Origin: Mammaliicoccus sciuri
GTDB taxonomy: Bacteria > Bacillota > Bacilli > Staphylococcales > Staphylococcaceae
Length of the DNA stretch: 64,000 nucleotides
NCBI RefSeq assembly: GCF_025561425.1
Contig: NZ_CP094824.1
Coordinates: 868,001 to 932,000, forward strand
Direction of reading: 5' to 3'
Shown here: piece by piece, positions 1 through 10,141 of the stretch
How the letters are laid out: the number at the start of each line of letters is the position of its first letter
Position numbering within the stretch: the stretch's first letter is position 1
Made by a program: the position numbers and the translations under genes
Notes under the pieces: generated by a model
Told to the model about the DNA's origin: nothing
Database searches by the model: none
Seen by the model: the letters and a program-made list of their open reading frames with translations, nothing else

Positions 1-806
1 ATTTAGAAGCTGCTCCAGAAGCGGAATTAACAGAGTGGAACCAATTATTAGACACTGTACGTAATTTAGAAGGTTCAGTGAAAATTGGTTTAGTAGGTAA
101 ATATGTTAGTTTACAAGATGCATACTTATCAGTTGCAGAAGCTTTAAAACATGCTGGTTATGATTTTAAATCAGATGTTGAAATTAAATGGATTGACTCT
201 GAAAAATTAAACGAAAAAAACTATCAAAAAGAACTTGCAGATGTAGATGGTATATTAGTACCTGGCGGATTCGGCGATAGAGGCATAGAAGGTAAGATAT
301 TAGCCATTCAATATGCACGTGAAAATAACGTACCATACTTAGGTATTTGTTTAGGTATGCAATTAGCAACAGTTGAATTCGCTAGAAACGTAGTTGGATT
401 AAACGATGCACATTCAGCTGAATTAGATCCAAATACACCATACCCAATTATCGATTTGTTACCAGAACAAAAAGACATCGAAGACTTAGGCGGAACATTA
501 AGATTAGGTGTTTACCCATGTAAAATTGAAGAAGGTACAATTGCACATAAAGTCTATGGTGAATTAGAAGTAGACGAAAGACACCGTCACCGTTATGAAT
601 TTAATAACGAATATCGCGAAAGATTAGAAGAAAAAGGCATGAAATTCTCAGGCACAAGCCCAGATGGTAGATTAGTAGAAATCGTAGAATTAGAAAATCA
701 CCCATGGTTTGTAGCATGTCAATTCCATCCAGAATTCTTATCTAGACCAACACGTCCGCAAAAATTATTCAGAGGATTTGTAGAAGCAAGTATTCAAAAT
801 AAATAA
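1..806 (+). CDS. pyrG: CTP synthase, C-terminal part (5' end outside window)
   Basis: CTP synthase aminates UTP to CTP using glutamine. The reading frame is open from base 3 with no start, so only the end of the synthetase part and the whole class I glutamine amidotransferase domain are here. The nucleophile elbow GICLGMQ and the C-terminal HPEF motif of the Cys-His-Glu triad are visible. The GTG at 78 is an internal Val codon, not the start. A strong terminator follows. The gene order pyrG, ywjG, spo0F-like, fbaA, murZ, rho matches the Bacillus order. Confidence 0.97.
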   Translation, partial: LEAAPEAELTEWNQLLDTVRNLEGSVKIGLVGKYVSLQDAYLSVAEALKHAGYDFKSDVEIKWIDSEKLNEKNYQKELADVDGILVPGGFGDRGIEGKILAIQYARENNVPYLGICLGMQLATVEFARNVVGLNDAHSAELDPNTPYPIIDLLPEQKDIEDLGGTLRLGVYPCKIEEGTIAHKVYGELEVDERHRHRYEFNNEYRERLEEKGMKFSGTSPDGRLVEIVELENHPWFVACQFHPEFLSRPTRPQKLFRGFVEASIQNK

Positions 807-813
807 TATATAT

Positions 814-868
814 AAAGCGCCCTTTATCCTAATACTTTCTCAAGTATTTAAGATAGAGGGCGCTTTTT
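814..868 (+). terminator. Rho-independent terminator of pyrG
   Basis: Long hairpin: AAAGCGCCCT (from 814) pairs with AGGGCGCTTT, with an inner AATACTT/AAGTATT stem, followed by a T-run ending near 868. Confidence 0.9.
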
Positions 869-869
869 T

Positions 870-1040
870 GTATGAATATGTGAGTGGGGATTATTAAGTG
901 CTGCGTTGTGTACACTTTTGGGCAAACTTGTTTATAACGGGTGTGTTAATTACAAAAGTCGGCGGAATTGTAACTAAAAGCTCCGTTATCAAACTACTAG
1001 CAAACTACTCCCGTTGTCACAGACCTGTTATCTACTATTA
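870..1040. other. Intergenic stretch with no recognised gene
   Basis: Between the pyrG terminator and the stop of the ywjG-like gene there is no supported ORF or RNA. It has short degenerate repeats (CAAACTACT twice near 990-1010) and GC-richer patches than its surroundings. No T-tract hairpin for the minus-strand gene was found. Confidence 0.4.
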
Positions 1041-1568
1041 CTAGATTTCTTCATTCAAATCTTGTGTAATCTCGTGCATTTCAGCAAACATGATATAATA
1101 TATATAATTTAAAGCCATTAGATGTGGGGTAATAATTTTACTGTAATCAGCGGTTGGAACGATTGCTCTTGGTGTTGATAAGTCAATATAATGCATGAGT
1201 GTTTCATGTGTTTTATTGTCTTTATCTTTGTTGGCTATTACGACAAAATCTATATCGTGGTCGTTTAATTTTGTAATCCATTCGTTGAGTTCATCAGTAA
1301 AAGAGGTACCGGCTAATAATACGCGGTCAGTAGAATCGATCTTTTCGATTTCTTCTAAAGTATTGAGTGTTTCTGCATGTGGTAAGCTTTCGTTACTGTC
1401 AGTCATAAATGTTTGTAAATGATTAATTTCATCGAAAGTTTTGATGCATATATTGCCTTCACCGTTTGCTGCTTGCATAAGCAGTTGTGATGCAATTTCA
1501 ATTTCTTCGATTTGGGCATCTATTTTACTAAATATGCCATTTAATTGTGTATTAAAAATTTTAAGCAA
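1041..1568 (-). CDS. ywjG: DUF2529 family protein (YwjG-like)
   Basis: A 175-residue protein recognised as DUF2529 mainly by its place between pyrG and the spo0F/fbaA region, as ywjG in Bacillus. The N-terminal half is helical and the centre (DRVLLAGTSF, then DFVVIANKDKD) looks like a Rossmann or SIS-type fold. No catalytic motif is obvious and the function is unknown. The start is TTG at 1568, chosen because AAGGAG lies 8 nt upstream on the minus strand. It is divergent from the receiver gene that starts about 60 bp away, so the two may share a control region. Confidence 0.8.
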   Translation of the reverse strand: MLKIFNTQLNGIFSKIDAQIEEIEIASQLLMQAANGEGNICIKTFDEINHLQTFMTDSNESLPHAETLNTLEEIEKIDSTDRVLLAGTSFTDELNEWITKLNDHDIDFVVIANKDKDNKTHETLMHYIDLSTPRAIVPTADYSKIITPHLMALNYIYYIMFAEMHEITQDLNEEI

Positions 1569-1628
1569 TTTGTATTCTCCTTATTAACGTCATTAAATTT
1601 ATTTTATAGAAAAAGAGGGGTATCTTCA

Positions 1629-1982
1629 ATGGATGTACTTATTATAGATGATGAAAAGAATATTAGACAATTATTAAAAGAAATTATGGAATTAAATCAA
1701 TTTAATGTAGATACTGCTAAAAATGGAGCGGAGGGCATTGAATTATTTCATAAAAATACTTATAAATTGATTTTTATAGATAAAAGAATGCCTGGAATTT
1801 CTGGTGAAGAAGTATTTGCTGAAATTAGAAAATCTGACAAAAATATTCCAGTTTATATCATTTCAGCATTTCAATCATCTACCGAGTTGGAAGTTTTGAA
1901 AAAAGGAAGTATTACAGGTGTTCTAATGAAGCCGTTTACAATTGAAGAAGTTATGAAAATTGTAAGAAAACATTTAGGATAG
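1629..1982 (+). CDS. Stand-alone response-regulator receiver, Spo0F-like
   Basis: A 117-residue protein consisting only of a CheY/Spo0F receiver domain. The acidic pocket Asp7-Asp8, phospho-acceptor Asp51 (FIDKRMPG), Ser79 and Lys101 (KPF) are all present, so it should be phosphorylatable. There is no DNA-binding output domain. The start is ATG 1629, preceded by GAGGGG 8 nt upstream; the frame is open further upstream without a good RBS. Position before fbaA is that of spo0F in Bacillus. No histidine kinase or Spo0B is nearby, and the organism group does not sporulate, so its partner and output are unknown. Confidence 0.9.
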   Translation: MDVLIIDDEKNIRQLLKEIMELNQFNVDTAKNGAEGIELFHKNTYKLIFIDKRMPGISGEEVFAEIRKSDKNIPVYIISAFQSSTELEVLKKGSITGVLMKPFTIEEVMKIVRKHLG

Positions 1983-2067
1983 GGCTTTCAAAAGGTGCAT
2001 ATATTCACAAAGTTTGATATAATAATCTTGTAAATAATTCGTGCCTTGCACATTAGGAGGAAACTCA

Positions 2068-2925
2068 ATGCCTTTAGTTTCAATGAAAGAAATGTTAATT
2101 AAAGCAAAAGAAAACGGTTATGCTGTTGGTCAATACAACATCAATAACTTAGAATTTACACAAGCTATTCTTCAAGCTTCACAAGAAGAAAATGCGCCTG
2201 TTATCCTTGGTGTATCTGAAGGAGCTGGACGTTATATCGGTGGTTTCAAAACTGTCGTTAAAATCGTTGAAGGTTTAATTGAAGATTACAACATTACAAT
2301 TCCAGTTGCTATTCACCTTGACCACGGTTCAAGTTTCGAAAAATGTAAAGAAGCTATCGATGCTGGATTCACTTCAGTAATGATTGATGCATCTCATCAC
2401 CCATTCGAAGAAAACATCGAAATTACTTCTAAAGTAGTTGAATATGCTCATGCTAACGGTGTTTCTGTTGAAGCTGAATTAGGAACTGTTGGTGGACAAG
2501 AAGATGACGTAGTTGCAGAAGGCGTTATCTATGCTGACCCTAAAGAATGTCAAGAATTAGTTGAAAGAACTGGTATTGATACTTTAGCACCTGCATTAGG
2601 TTCAGTACACGGACCTTACAAAGGTGAACCAAACTTAGGTTTCAAAGAAATGGAAGAAATCGGTGCTTCAACTGGTTTACCATTAGTATTACACGGTGGT
2701 ACTGGTATCCCAACTCACGATATCAAAAAAGCTATCACTTTCGGTACAGCTAAAATCAACGTTAACACTGAAAACCAAATCGCATCTGCTAAAGCAGTTC
2801 GTGAAGTGTTAAACAACGACAGCGAAGTTTATGATCCACGTAAATACTTAGGACCTGCTCGTGAAGCAATTAAAGCAACAGTTAAAGGTAAAATCCAAGA
2901 ATTTGGTACTTCTAACCAAGCTTAA
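2068..2925 (+). CDS. fbaA: Class II fructose-bisphosphate aldolase
   Basis: Glycolytic/gluconeogenic enzyme cleaving fructose-1,6-bisphosphate to DHAP and glyceraldehyde-3-phosphate, zinc dependent. It has 285 residues, usual for the Firmicutes class II family. Metal and phosphate motifs [16 protein letters not shown] and LHGGTG are visible. The start is ATG 2068 with AGGAGG just upstream; an upstream TTG at 2041 extends the frame but lacks an RBS. Codon use is strongly biased, as expected for an abundant protein. Confidence 0.96.
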   Translation: MPLVSMKEMLIKAKENGYAVGQYNINNLEFTQAILQASQEENAPVILGVSEGAGRYIGGFKTVVKIVEGLIEDYNITIPVAIHLDHGSSFEKCKEAIDAGFTSVMIDASHHPFEENIEITSKVVEYAHANGVSVEAELGTVGGQEDDVVAEGVIYADPKECQELVERTGIDTLAPALGSVHGPYKGEPNLGFKEMEEIGASTGLPLVLHGGTGIPTHDIKKAITFGTAKINVNTENQIASAKAVREVLNNDSEVYDPRKYLGPAREAIKATVKGKIQEFGTSNQA

Positions 2926-2940
2926 TTTTAATTAAATTCA

Positions 2941-2977
2941 AACTACTACAATCATCGTGCTTGTAGTAGTTTTTTCT
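2941..2977 (+). terminator. Terminator of fbaA
   Basis: AACTACTACAA pairs with TTGTAGTAGTT, followed by TTTTTT. Confidence 0.9.
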
Positions 2978-3100
2978 GTTTTTTAAGATAAATTGAATAT
3001 TTATTCAAAACGTTTACTCAATTTATTTTAATGTCAAAAATTTAAAATTTGATACTTCTTTCGTAGTAAATTATGTCATTTCTATTTACTTTTTATGTTT

Positions 3101-3130
3101 TTGCGTTTATCTTATTGAATAGTATATAAT
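3101..3130 (+). promoter_or_regulatory. Predicted sigma-A promoter of murZ
   Basis: TTGCGT (3101-3106), an 18-bp spacer and TATAAT (3125-3130) lie about 70 bp before the murZ start. Confidence 0.55.
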
Positions 3131-3199
3131 GGAAATAATTATCTATTCATGTTGAGAGAGTATGCATTCTCTAAGACGATGAAGTAAAGGAGTAAACAT

Positions 3200-4456
3200 A
3201 TGTCTCAAGAAGTTATAAAAATAAATGGTGGCAAAAAATTAAATGGTAAAGTGCAAATAAACGGTGCTAAAAATAGTGCAGTTGCACTTATTCCAGCAAG
3301 TTTAATGGCGAATGATGTTGTGACATTAGATGGACTGCCAGATATTTCAGATGTCAAAACTTTAATGAGCCTACTTGGTGATTTAAATATTAAAACAGAA
3401 TTAAATGGTGATCAGCTTGTCGTTGATTCAAGCGATGCAGTGAATCTACCTTTACCTAACAATAAAGTACAATCTTTAAGAGCATCTTATTATATGATGG
3501 GTGCTATGCTCGGACGTTTTAAAAAATGTGTGATTGGTTTACCTGGTGGCTGTCCTTTAGGCCCTAGACCAATTGACCAACATATTAAAGGTTTTGAAGC
3601 ACTTGGTGCAAAAGTAACAAATGAACAAGGTGCAATGTATTTAATTGCTGAAGAATTAGTTGGCGCTAAAATATTTATGGATGTTGTGAGTGTTGGTGCA
3701 ACAATCAATATAATATTGGCAGCTTCATTAGCAAAAGGTAAAACAGTAATAGAAAACGCAGCGAAAGAACCGGAAATTGTTGATGTTGCGACATTATTAA
3801 ATAATATGGGTGCTAAAATTAGAGGTGCAGGTACAGATACATTGAAAATTGAAGGTGTAGAATCCTTGCACGGTACAAAACATACAATTATTCCTGATAG
3901 AATAGAAGCAGGTACATACATGTGTGCAGCAGCAGCAATGGGTGAAGAAGTGTACATCGAAAATATCATTCCTTTACATTTAGAACCATTAATCGCTAAA
4001 TTAAGAGAGATGGGCACTGAAATCGATTTAGGTGAAGATTCAGTTGTTATTAAAGGTAAAGATGAATATAAACCTGTTGATATACAAACTGCAGTTTATC
4101 CTGGCTTTGCAACAGATTTACAACAACCATTTACACCTTTATTATTAAAAGCAAATGGTCAAAGTAAAATAACAGAAACGATTTATCCTGCAAGATTTAA
4201 ACACGTAGATGAACTGATCAGAATGGGTGCTAATGTGAATTTAGAAAATGGCACAGCTATTTATTATCCATCTCAATTGACAGGTGCAAGTGTAGCAGCA
4301 AGTGATTTAAGAGCAGGTGCATCTTTATTAATTGCTGGATTAATGTCTGAAGGCGTTACAACGGTTTATAATGTGAAGCATATTCATAGAGGATACAGTG
4401 GAATTGTTGAAAAATTAAAAGCACTAGGTGCTGATATTTGGACTGAAACCGTATAA
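3200..4456 (+). CDS. murZ: UDP-GlcNAc 1-carboxyvinyltransferase 2
   Basis: Transfers enolpyruvate from PEP to UDP-GlcNAc, the first committed step of peptidoglycan synthesis and the fosfomycin target. It has 418 residues and a duplicated EPSP-synthase-like fold. Catalytic Cys118 lies in the loop [12 protein letters not shown] near residue 24 (NGAKNS) is conserved. This is the MurAB/MurZ paralogue by its place next to fbaA; the second enzyme, MurA, is at 24096. The start is ATG 3200 with AAAGGAG upstream. Confidence 0.96.
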   Translation: MSQEVIKINGGKKLNGKVQINGAKNSAVALIPASLMANDVVTLDGLPDISDVKTLMSLLGDLNIKTELNGDQLVVDSSDAVNLPLPNNKVQSLRASYYMMGAMLGRFKKCVIGLPGGCPLGPRPIDQHIKGFEALGAKVTNEQGAMYLIAEELVGAKIFMDVVSVGATINIILAASLAKGKTVIENAAKEPEIVDVATLLNNMGAKIRGAGTDTLKIEGVESLHGTKHTIIPDRIEAGTYMCAAAAMGEEVYIENIIPLHLEPLIAKLREMGTEIDLGEDSVVIKGKDEYKPVDIQTAVYPGFATDLQQPFTPLLLKANGQSKITETIYPARFKHVDELIRMGANVNLENGTAIYYPSQLTGASVAASDLRAGASLLIAGLMSEGVTTVYNVKHIHRGYSGIVEKLKALGADIWTETV

Positions 4457-4470
4457 TAAGTATAAATTAT

Positions 4471-4498
4471 ACACTTTGTATATAAAGTGTAGTATAAT
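4471..4498 (+). promoter_or_regulatory. Promoter with overlapping inverted repeat before the HxlR gene
   Basis: The palindrome ACACTTTGTATATAAAGTGT (4471-4490, 7-bp arms) ends 2 bp before a TATAAT box (4493-4498). It occupies the -35/spacer region of the promoter and is a likely operator for the HxlR regulator encoded just downstream. Confidence 0.6.
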
Positions 4499-4528
4499 GG
4501 CAATATAGAAGTTAAAGAGGTGAGTAAC

Positions 4529-4858
4529 ATGGAAGTATGTCCTTATTTGGAAGAAACTTTTAAAGTAATAGGACGCAGTTGGAATGGTTTAATACTTAAT
4601 TATTTATCACGTTGTGATGAACGTTCGGCTCACTTTTCTGATATGAAAAGAGACTTAAGACGTATTACACCAAGAGCATTATCTCTTAAATTAACTGAAT
4701 TAAGTGATTGGGGATTAGTTGAAAAGAAAGTTGTTACAACAACGCCTCTATCAGTTGAATATCATTTAACAACTAAAGGATACGAATTAGCACAAGCGCT
4801 TGTACCATTAGAAGAGTGGGCACAAAAAAATGTGGAATTGCAAGAGAATCATTCCTAA
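4529..4858 (+). CDS. HxlR-family winged-helix regulator
   Basis: A 109-residue DNA-binding protein of the HxlR type: N-terminal Cys4 (MEVCPYLEETF), then a winged helix containing RRITPRALSLKLTEL as recognition region. Family members often sense electrophiles or thiol oxidation through a cysteine near the N-terminus. ATG 4529 is chosen over GTG 4520 because AAAGAGG would directly abut the GTG. It lies between murZ and an aldehyde dehydrogenase. With the palindrome in its promoter, autoregulation and control of the dehydrogenase are inferred. Confidence 0.88.
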   Translation: MEVCPYLEETFKVIGRSWNGLILNYLSRCDERSAHFSDMKRDLRRITPRALSLKLTELSDWGLVEKKVVTTTPLSVEYHLTTKGYELAQALVPLEEWAQKNVELQENHS

Positions 4859-4860
4859 AT

Positions 4861-4950
4861 GAATTGAATATTATAAAGTACCCGTCAATGTGATGAAAAT
4901 CATTTCGTTGGCGGGTATTTTATTTGTTTAAAATTTAAAATATTCAATTC
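4861..4950 (+). terminator. Terminator of the HxlR gene inside a larger inverted repeat
   Basis: The core hairpin is TACCCGTCAA (4879-4888) with TTGGCGGGTA (4908-4917), followed by TTTTATTT. It is flanked by a second perfect 12-bp inverted repeat, GAATTGAATATT (4861-4872) and AATATTCAATTC (4939-4950). Confidence 0.8.
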
Positions 4951-5028
4951 TCAAACAGATTATTTTAATTATGACTATCATCCATACTATAATAACCAAT
5001 GTAACAAATATAAAGGAGTAGATAATTC

Positions 5029-6459
5029 ATGAGACAAGATATCAAGCAATATATAAATGGCGAATGGGTTGAAAGTCATAGTGGACAAACATTAGATGTT
5101 ATTAACCCTGCTACAGAAGAAGTTATGGGTAAAATTGCTGCAGGTAACAAACAAGATGTTGATGACGCTGTAGCTGCCGCTAAAAAAGTGTACGTGAAAT
5201 TTAGAAATACTTCTTTAGAAGAAAGAAAAGCTTTATTAGAACGAATTGCAGATGAATATGAAAATAGAAAAGAAGACTTAATAGATGTTATGACTGATGA
5301 GCTTGGCTCACCAATTGAAAAATCAGAATCTGTTCATTATCAAATGGGATTAAATCATTTTAGAGAAGCAAGTAAAGCGATCGATTCAATTCAATTTGAA
5401 GAACGTCGTGGTGATGATTTAGTTATTAAAGAAGCTATCGGTGTTTCTGGATTAGTAACACCATGGAACTTCCCAACTAACCAAACTTCATTAAAATTAG
5501 CTGGTGCATTTGCTGCAGGTTCACCTGTAGTCTTAAAACCATCTGAAGAAACACCATTTGCAGCGATTATTTTAGCTGAAATATTTGAAAAAGCTGGCGT
5601 GCCTAAAGGTGTGTTCAACTTAGTAAATGGTGATGGTCAAAGTGTTGGTGATCCATTAAGTTCACATCCTGATGTACGTATGATGTCATTTACAGGTTCA
5701 GGTCCAACTGGTAGAAAAATCATGGAAAACTCAGCTAAAGACTTCAAAAAAGTATCATTAGAGCTAGGTGGTAAATCACCTTTAGTAGTGTTAGATGACG
5801 TTAATATCGAAGAAGCAGCTAAAGGTGCAGTTGCTAAGTTCGTACAAAATACTGGTCAAGTTTGTACAGCAGGTACACGTACATTAGTACCAGAAAGTAT
5901 TAAAGATGAATTTATCGCAGCAGCTAAAAAAGCAATTGAAAATGTTAAAGTTGGTAATCCTAGAGAAGCTGGCCAAGATGCAGGTCCAGTTGTATCTAAA
6001 AAACAATTTGATACAGTTCAAAGCTATATTCAAAAAGGTATCGATGAAGGTGCAATATTATTACATGGTGGTGTTGGTAAACCAGACGGTCTTGAAAAAG
6101 GTTACTTCGTTAAACCAACATTATTTACTGATGTAACTAATGATATGACAATTGCTCAAGAAGAAATCTTTGGTCCTGTAGGTACAATTATTACTTATAA
6201 AGATTTAGATGAAGCAATTGAAATTGCAAATGATACAATTTATGGTTTAGCAGCATATGTTTATGGTAAAGATTTAGAACGTGTAAGAGAAGTTGCTAAA
6301 GCGTTAGAAGCAGGTACTGCGGAAATTAATGACGCAGGTAGAAAACCTAATTTACCATTCGGTGGTTATAAACAATCAGGTATTGGTAGAGAATGGGGCG
6401 ACTACGGAATTGAAGAATTCTTAGAAATTAAAGCAATTCCAGGTTATTTTAAAGAATAG
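5029..6459 (+). CDS. NAD(P)-dependent aldehyde dehydrogenase
   Basis: A 476-residue member of the aldehyde dehydrogenase superfamily, oxidising an aldehyde to its acid. Motifs in order: PWNFP cofactor motif, [11 protein letters not shown], the general-base segment LELGGKSP, catalytic Cys279 in GQVCTAGTR, and EEIFGPV. The substrate cannot be read from the sequence. It follows the HxlR regulator, has its own weak promoter (TATAAT 4988-4993) and its own terminator. A role in detoxifying reactive aldehydes is plausible from the regulator family but is inferred. Confidence 0.93.
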   Translation: MRQDIKQYINGEWVESHSGQTLDVINPATEEVMGKIAAGNKQDVDDAVAAAKKVYVKFRNTSLEERKALLERIADEYENRKEDLIDVMTDELGSPIEKSESVHYQMGLNHFREASKAIDSIQFEERRGDDLVIKEAIGVSGLVTPWNFPTNQTSLKLAGAFAAGSPVVLKPSEETPFAAIILAEIFEKAGVPKGVFNLVNGDGQSVGDPLSSHPDVRMMSFTGSGPTGRKIMENSAKDFKKVSLELGGKSPLVVLDDVNIEEAAKGAVAKFVQNTGQVCTAGTRTLVPESIKDEFIAAAKKAIENVKVGNPREAGQDAGPVVSKKQFDTVQSYIQKGIDEGAILLHGGVGKPDGLEKGYFVKPTLFTDVTNDMTIAQEEIFGPVGTIITYKDLDEAIEIANDTIYGLAAYVYGKDLERVREVAKALEAGTAEINDAGRKPNLPFGGYKQSGIGREWGDYGIEEFLEIKAIPGYFKE

Positions 6460-6487
6460 TAAAATTACAAAAGACAATATATTTTTA

Positions 6488-6521
6488 AGACTGAAACATT
6501 TCGTTGTTTCAGTCTTTTTAT
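6488..6521 (+). terminator. Terminator of the aldehyde dehydrogenase gene
   Basis: AAGACTGAAACA pairs with TGTTTCAGTCTT, followed by a T-run. Confidence 0.9.
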
Positions 6522-6582
6522 ATGATAGTTATAATTGAATAAAAAAGTGAAATATTTTAACATAATTTATATATAACTTATT

Positions 6583-6611
6583 TTGTCATCTTCATAAAAA
6601 AATGCTATAGT
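6583..6611 (+). promoter_or_regulatory. Predicted sigma-A promoter of rho
   Basis: TTGTCA (6583-6588), a 17-bp spacer and TATAGT (6606-6611). Confidence 0.6.
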
Positions 6612-6674
6612 TTAAAGGCAGATTATAAATCTGATAAAAATGAATGAGATATTTAAGAAATGGGTGTCATAAAT

Positions 6675-7991
6675 ATGGCTGAAAGAGTTAGAACAAGTCC
6701 TCAGTATGAATCGTTTCACGAATTATACAAGAACTATACAACTAAAGAATTAACATCAAAGGCAAAAGAACTAAGAATAACAAATTATAGTAAATTAAAT
6801 AAAAAAGAACTTGTCTTAGCAATTATGGAAGCTCAAATGGAAAAAGACGGCAACTATTATATGGAAGGTATCTTAGATGATATTCAACCTGATGGTTATG
6901 GCTTTTTACGTACAGTTAACTATTCTAAAGGTGAAAAAGATATTTATATATCTGCTAGCCAAATTAGACGCTTTGAAATTAAAAAAGGTGACAAAGTAAC
7001 TGGTAAAGTTAGAAAACCTAAAGAAAATGAAAAGTATTACGGATTGTTACAAGTTGACTTTGTAAATGATCAAAATGCAGAAGAAGTTAAAAAAAGACCA
7101 CACTTTCAAGCGTTAACTCCTCTATACCCACAACAACGTATCCAATTAGAAACTACAAGTAAAAATTATTCAACTAGAATCATGGATTTAATTACGCCAA
7201 TAGGTTTAGGACAACGTGGAATGATTGTAGCGCCACCTAAAGCTGGTAAGACATCATTACTTAAAGAAATTGCAAATGCTATCGCAATTAACCAACCAAA
7301 AGCGAAATTATTTGTATTATTAATTGGGGAACGTCCAGAAGAAGTAACGGATATTGAACGTTCTGTTGAACAAGCTGAAGTCGTTAACTCAACATTCGAT
7401 GAGCCGCCAGAACATCATGTTAAAGTGGCTGAATTATTACTTGAAAGAGCTAAACGTCTTGTTGAAATCGGTGAAGATGTCATTATTTTAATGGATTCAT
7501 TAACAAGATTAGCTAGAGCATATAACTTAGTCGTACCACCAAGTGGTAGAACATTATCAGGTGGTTTAGATCCAGCATCACTTCATAGACCTAAACATTT
7601 CTTCGGAGCTGCTAGAAATATTGAAGCGGGTGGTAGTTTAACAATATTAGCGACTGCATTAGTTGAAACAGGTTCTCGTATGGACGATATGATTTATGAA
7701 GAATTTAAAGGTACAGGTAACATGGAACTTCATTTAGATCGTAAGTTGTCTGAGAAGAGAGTATTCCCTGCAATTGATATTAGAAGAAGTTCAACACGAA
7801 AAGAAGAATTGTTATTAGATAAAGAAGAACTTGAAATGATTTGGCAACTACGTAATTTATTTACTGATTCAAATGATTTCTCTGAAAGATTTATTAGAAA
7901 GTTAAAACGCACGGATTCAAACGAAGAATTCTTTGAAGTCTTAAGAAAATCTATGGTCGATAGTGCCAAGACTGGTAAACCGATTATATAA
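6675..7991 (+). CDS. rho: Transcription termination factor Rho
   Basis: Hexameric RNA-dependent ATPase/helicase that ends untranslated transcription. It has 438 residues: N-terminal SAP-like helices, a cold-shock-type RNA-binding domain ([15 protein letters not shown]), then the RecA-like ATPase with Walker A PPKAGKTS and the Q-loop/R-loop region. ATG 6675 ([14 protein letters not shown]) is preferred over ATG 6660 because it matches the staphylococcal N-terminus and has GGGTG 8 nt upstream. A hairpin without a T-run separates it from rpmE2. Confidence 0.96.
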   Translation: MAERVRTSPQYESFHELYKNYTTKELTSKAKELRITNYSKLNKKELVLAIMEAQMEKDGNYYMEGILDDIQPDGYGFLRTVNYSKGEKDIYISASQIRRFEIKKGDKVTGKVRKPKENEKYYGLLQVDFVNDQNAEEVKKRPHFQALTPLYPQQRIQLETTSKNYSTRIMDLITPIGLGQRGMIVAPPKAGKTSLLKEIANAIAINQPKAKLFVLLIGERPEEVTDIERSVEQAEVVNSTFDEPPEHHVKVAELLLERAKRLVEIGEDVIILMDSLTRLARAYNLVVPPSGRTLSGGLDPASLHRPKHFFGAARNIEAGGSLTILATALVETGSRMDDMIYEEFKGTGNMELHLDRKLSEKRVFPAIDIRRSSTRKEELLLDKEELEMIWQLRNLFTDSNDFSERFIRKLKRTDSNEEFFEVLRKSMVDSAKTGKPII

Positions 7992-8008
7992 ATTTAAGGT
8001 TGCATTTT

Positions 8009-8039
8009 AATACTTCAACATATATAATATGTAAGTATT
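8009..8039 (+). repeat. Hairpin in the rho-rpmE2 gap
   Basis: Nested stems AATACTT/AAGTATT and ACATAT/ATATGT with an ATA loop and no T-run. It is not a classical terminator; it may stabilise mRNA or act as a protein or Rho site. Confidence 0.45.
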
Positions 8040-8100
8040 GAGTGAATAAATCACAAATAAACTCTGTTCCAGATGGTTCAGGGCAAAGGAGCTGAAAAAA

Positions 8101-8355
8101 ATGAAACAAGGAATTCATCCAGAGTATAATAAAGTTATCTTTTTAGATACAACTACAGACTTCAAATTCTTAAGTGGTTCAACACGTACTTCAAATGAAA
8201 CTATGGAATGGGAAGATGGAAACGAATACCCAGTTATCCGTTTAGATATCTCTTCAGATTCACATCCATTCTATACAGGACGTCAAAAATTCGCATCTGC
8301 GGATGGTCGTGTGGAACGCTTCAACAAAAAATTTGGTTTCAAATCAAACAACTAA
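8101..8355 (+). CDS. rpmE2: 50S ribosomal protein bL31, zinc-free type B
   Basis: An 84-residue L31 paralogue without the CxxC zinc ligands, which defines the type B (C-minus) form. The family motif is clear ([11 protein letters not shown], then [13 protein letters not shown] and a [11 protein letters not shown] end). AAAGGAG precedes the ATG. No zinc-type L31 copy is seen in the window. A terminator follows. Confidence 0.96.
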   Translation: MKQGIHPEYNKVIFLDTTTDFKFLSGSTRTSNETMEWEDGNEYPVIRLDISSDSHPFYTGRQKFASADGRVERFNKKFGFKSNN

Positions 8356-8369
8356 TTATGAAGCGAATC

Positions 8370-8399
8370 AAGCATCCTTTTATAAAGGGTGCTTTTTTT
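8370..8399 (+). terminator. Terminator of rpmE2
   Basis: AAGCATCCTTT pairs with AAAGGGTGCTT, loop TAT, followed by a long T-run. Confidence 0.9.
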
Positions 8400-8472
8400 G
8401 TGAAAATTAATAAATAAGTAAAAATAATATGATATAATTAAGCGATTATGTTGAAAAAGGTGGATAAGTAAT

Positions 8473-9072
8473 ATGTACGAAAATTACCATTCCGGATGGA
8501 TAGAATGTATTTGCGGAAGTATGTTTAGTGGTAAGTCTGAAGAGCTTATAAGACGTCTGAGAAGAGGTTTATATGCGAAACAAAATGTAAAAGTATTTAA
8601 GCCATCTATTGATAATCGATATAGTGAAGAAGCTGTAGTATCTCATAATGGAAATCAACTTGATGCAATCAGCATAGAACATTCTAGTCAAATATTAAAA
8701 TATGATTTACAAGGCATCGATATTATTGGAATAGATGAAGTCCAATTTTTTGATAATGAAATCGTAAGCGTAGCACAAAAGTTAGCAGAAGAAGGCTATC
8801 GTGTTGTTGTAGCTGGATTAGATATGGACTTTAAAAGTGTGCCATTTGAACCAATGCCTGAAATGATGGCAGTTGCGGAAATTGTTACAAAATTACAAGC
8901 GGTATGTGCAGTATGTGGATCTCCATCAAGTCGAACACAAAGACTTATAAATGGTGAACCAGCACATATTGATGACCCGATTATATTAGTTGGTGCAGAC
9001 GAAAGTTATGAACCAAGATGTAGAGATCATCATATAATTAGAACTGAAATAAGGAGTGATATAAATGTTTGA
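8473..9072 (+). CDS. tdk: Thymidine kinase
   Basis: Salvage enzyme phosphorylating thymidine to dTMP with ATP. It has 199 residues, with P-loop [14 protein letters not shown] near residue 15, the Walker-B-like DEVQFF segment, and a zinc lasso (CAVC in the C-terminal part plus Cys in EPRCRDHH). AAGGTGG precedes the ATG. The last 8 bases overlap prfA, so translational coupling is likely. Confidence 0.96.
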   Translation: MYENYHSGWIECICGSMFSGKSEELIRRLRRGLYAKQNVKVFKPSIDNRYSEEAVVSHNGNQLDAISIEHSSQILKYDLQGIDIIGIDEVQFFDNEIVSVAQKLAEEGYRVVVAGLDMDFKSVPFEPMPEMMAVAEIVTKLQAVCAVCGSPSSRTQRLINGEPAHIDDPIILVGADESYEPRCRDHHIIRTEIRSDINV

Positions 9073-10141
9073 TCAATTAGAAATTGTTGAAAATAGATAT
9101 GAACAATTAAATGAATTACTTAGTGATCCGGATGTCGTTTCGGATACAGACAAGCTAAGAAAATATTCAAAAGAACAATCCGACTTACAAAAGACAGTTG
9201 ATGTATATAAAACTTATAAATCTGTTAAAGGTGACATTGAAGATGCGAAATTAATGTTAAACGAAACAACAGATAAAGAAGAACAAGATATGTTGAAAGA
9301 AGAAATTAACAGTCTTACTAAACGAGTACCTGAATTAGAATCTGAATTAAAATTCCTACTTATTCCTAAAGACCCTAACGATGATAAGAACGTTATTATG
9401 GAAATTCGTGGCGCAGCGGGTGGAGATGAAGCGGCTATTTTCGCAGGTGACTTATTCAGAATGTATTCAAGATTTGCTGAAGCACATGGCTACAAAATTG
9501 ACGTCGTTGAAGAGAATATTAGTGACCATGGTGGCTATAAAGAAGTCAGCTTTTCTATTCAAGGAAACGGTGCTTTCAGTAAACTTAAATATGAAAATGG
9601 TGCACACCGTGTACAACGTGTACCAGAAACTGAATCAGGCGGACGTATTCATACTTCTACAGCAACAGTTGCAGCATTACCTGAAGCTGAAGATGTTGAA
9701 ATTGATATTAGAACTGAAGATTTAAAAATCGAAACTTACCGTTCTAGTGGTTCTGGTGGTCAGCACGTCAATACGACAGACTCAGCTGTACGTATCACGC
9801 ATTTACCAACTGGTATTGTTGCAACATCATCTGAAAAATCTCAAATTAAGAACCGTGAAAAAGCATTTAAAGTATTGAAAGCCAGAGTTTACGATATGAT
9901 GGTTCAAGAAGAAAATGCTAAATACGCTGAAAAAAGAAAGTCAGCTGTTGGTACAGGAGATCGTTCAGAAAGAATTAGAACGTATAACTATCCTCAAAAC
10001 AGAGTAACTGACCATCGTATTGGATTAACTTTACAAAAGTTAGATCAAATTATGGAAGGTAAAGTTGACGAAATTATCGATGCATTAACGTTGCATGAAC
10101 AAACGGAAAAATTGGAAGAATTAAATAATGGCCAATTATAA
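9065..10141 (+). CDS. prfA: Peptide chain release factor 1
   Basis: RF1 reads UAA and UAG stop codons and triggers peptidyl-tRNA hydrolysis. It has 358 residues: N-terminal helical coiled part, the codon-recognition region with a PET tripeptide ([10 protein letters not shown]), and the catalytic GGQ loop ([13 protein letters not shown]). It starts inside the end of tdk and overlaps prmC by 14 bases. PrmC methylates the GGQ glutamine, so the coupling is functional. Confidence 0.97.
   Translation: MFDQLEIVENRYEQLNELLSDPDVVSDTDKLRKYSKEQSDLQKTVDVYKTYKSVKGDIEDAKLMLNETTDKEEQDMLKEEINSLTKRVPELESELKFLLIPKDPNDDKNVIMEIRGAAGGDEAAIFAGDLFRMYSRFAEAHGYKIDVVEENISDHGGYKEVSFSIQGNGAFSKLKYENGAHRVQRVPETESGGRIHTSTATVAALPEAEDVEIDIRTEDLKIETYRSSGSGGQHVNTTDSAVRITHLPTGIVATSSEKSQIKNREKAFKVLKARVYDMMVQEENAKYAEKRKSAVGTGDRSERIRTYNYPQNRVTDHRIGLTLQKLDQIMEGKVDEIIDALTLHEQTEKLEELNNGQL

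Noticed and set aside
78-806. Separate glutamine amidotransferase gene starting at GTG 78
   Set aside because: The frame is open to the window edge with CTP synthase sequence before it; it is the end of pyrG.
2004-2023. Promoter of fbaA at TATAAT 2018-2023
   Set aside because: No acceptable -35 box at 16-18 bp; left out of the feature list.
3490-4017. Minus-strand ORF of 175 codons opposite murZ
   Set aside because: Shadow of the real gene on the other strand, with no RBS and no recognisable domain.
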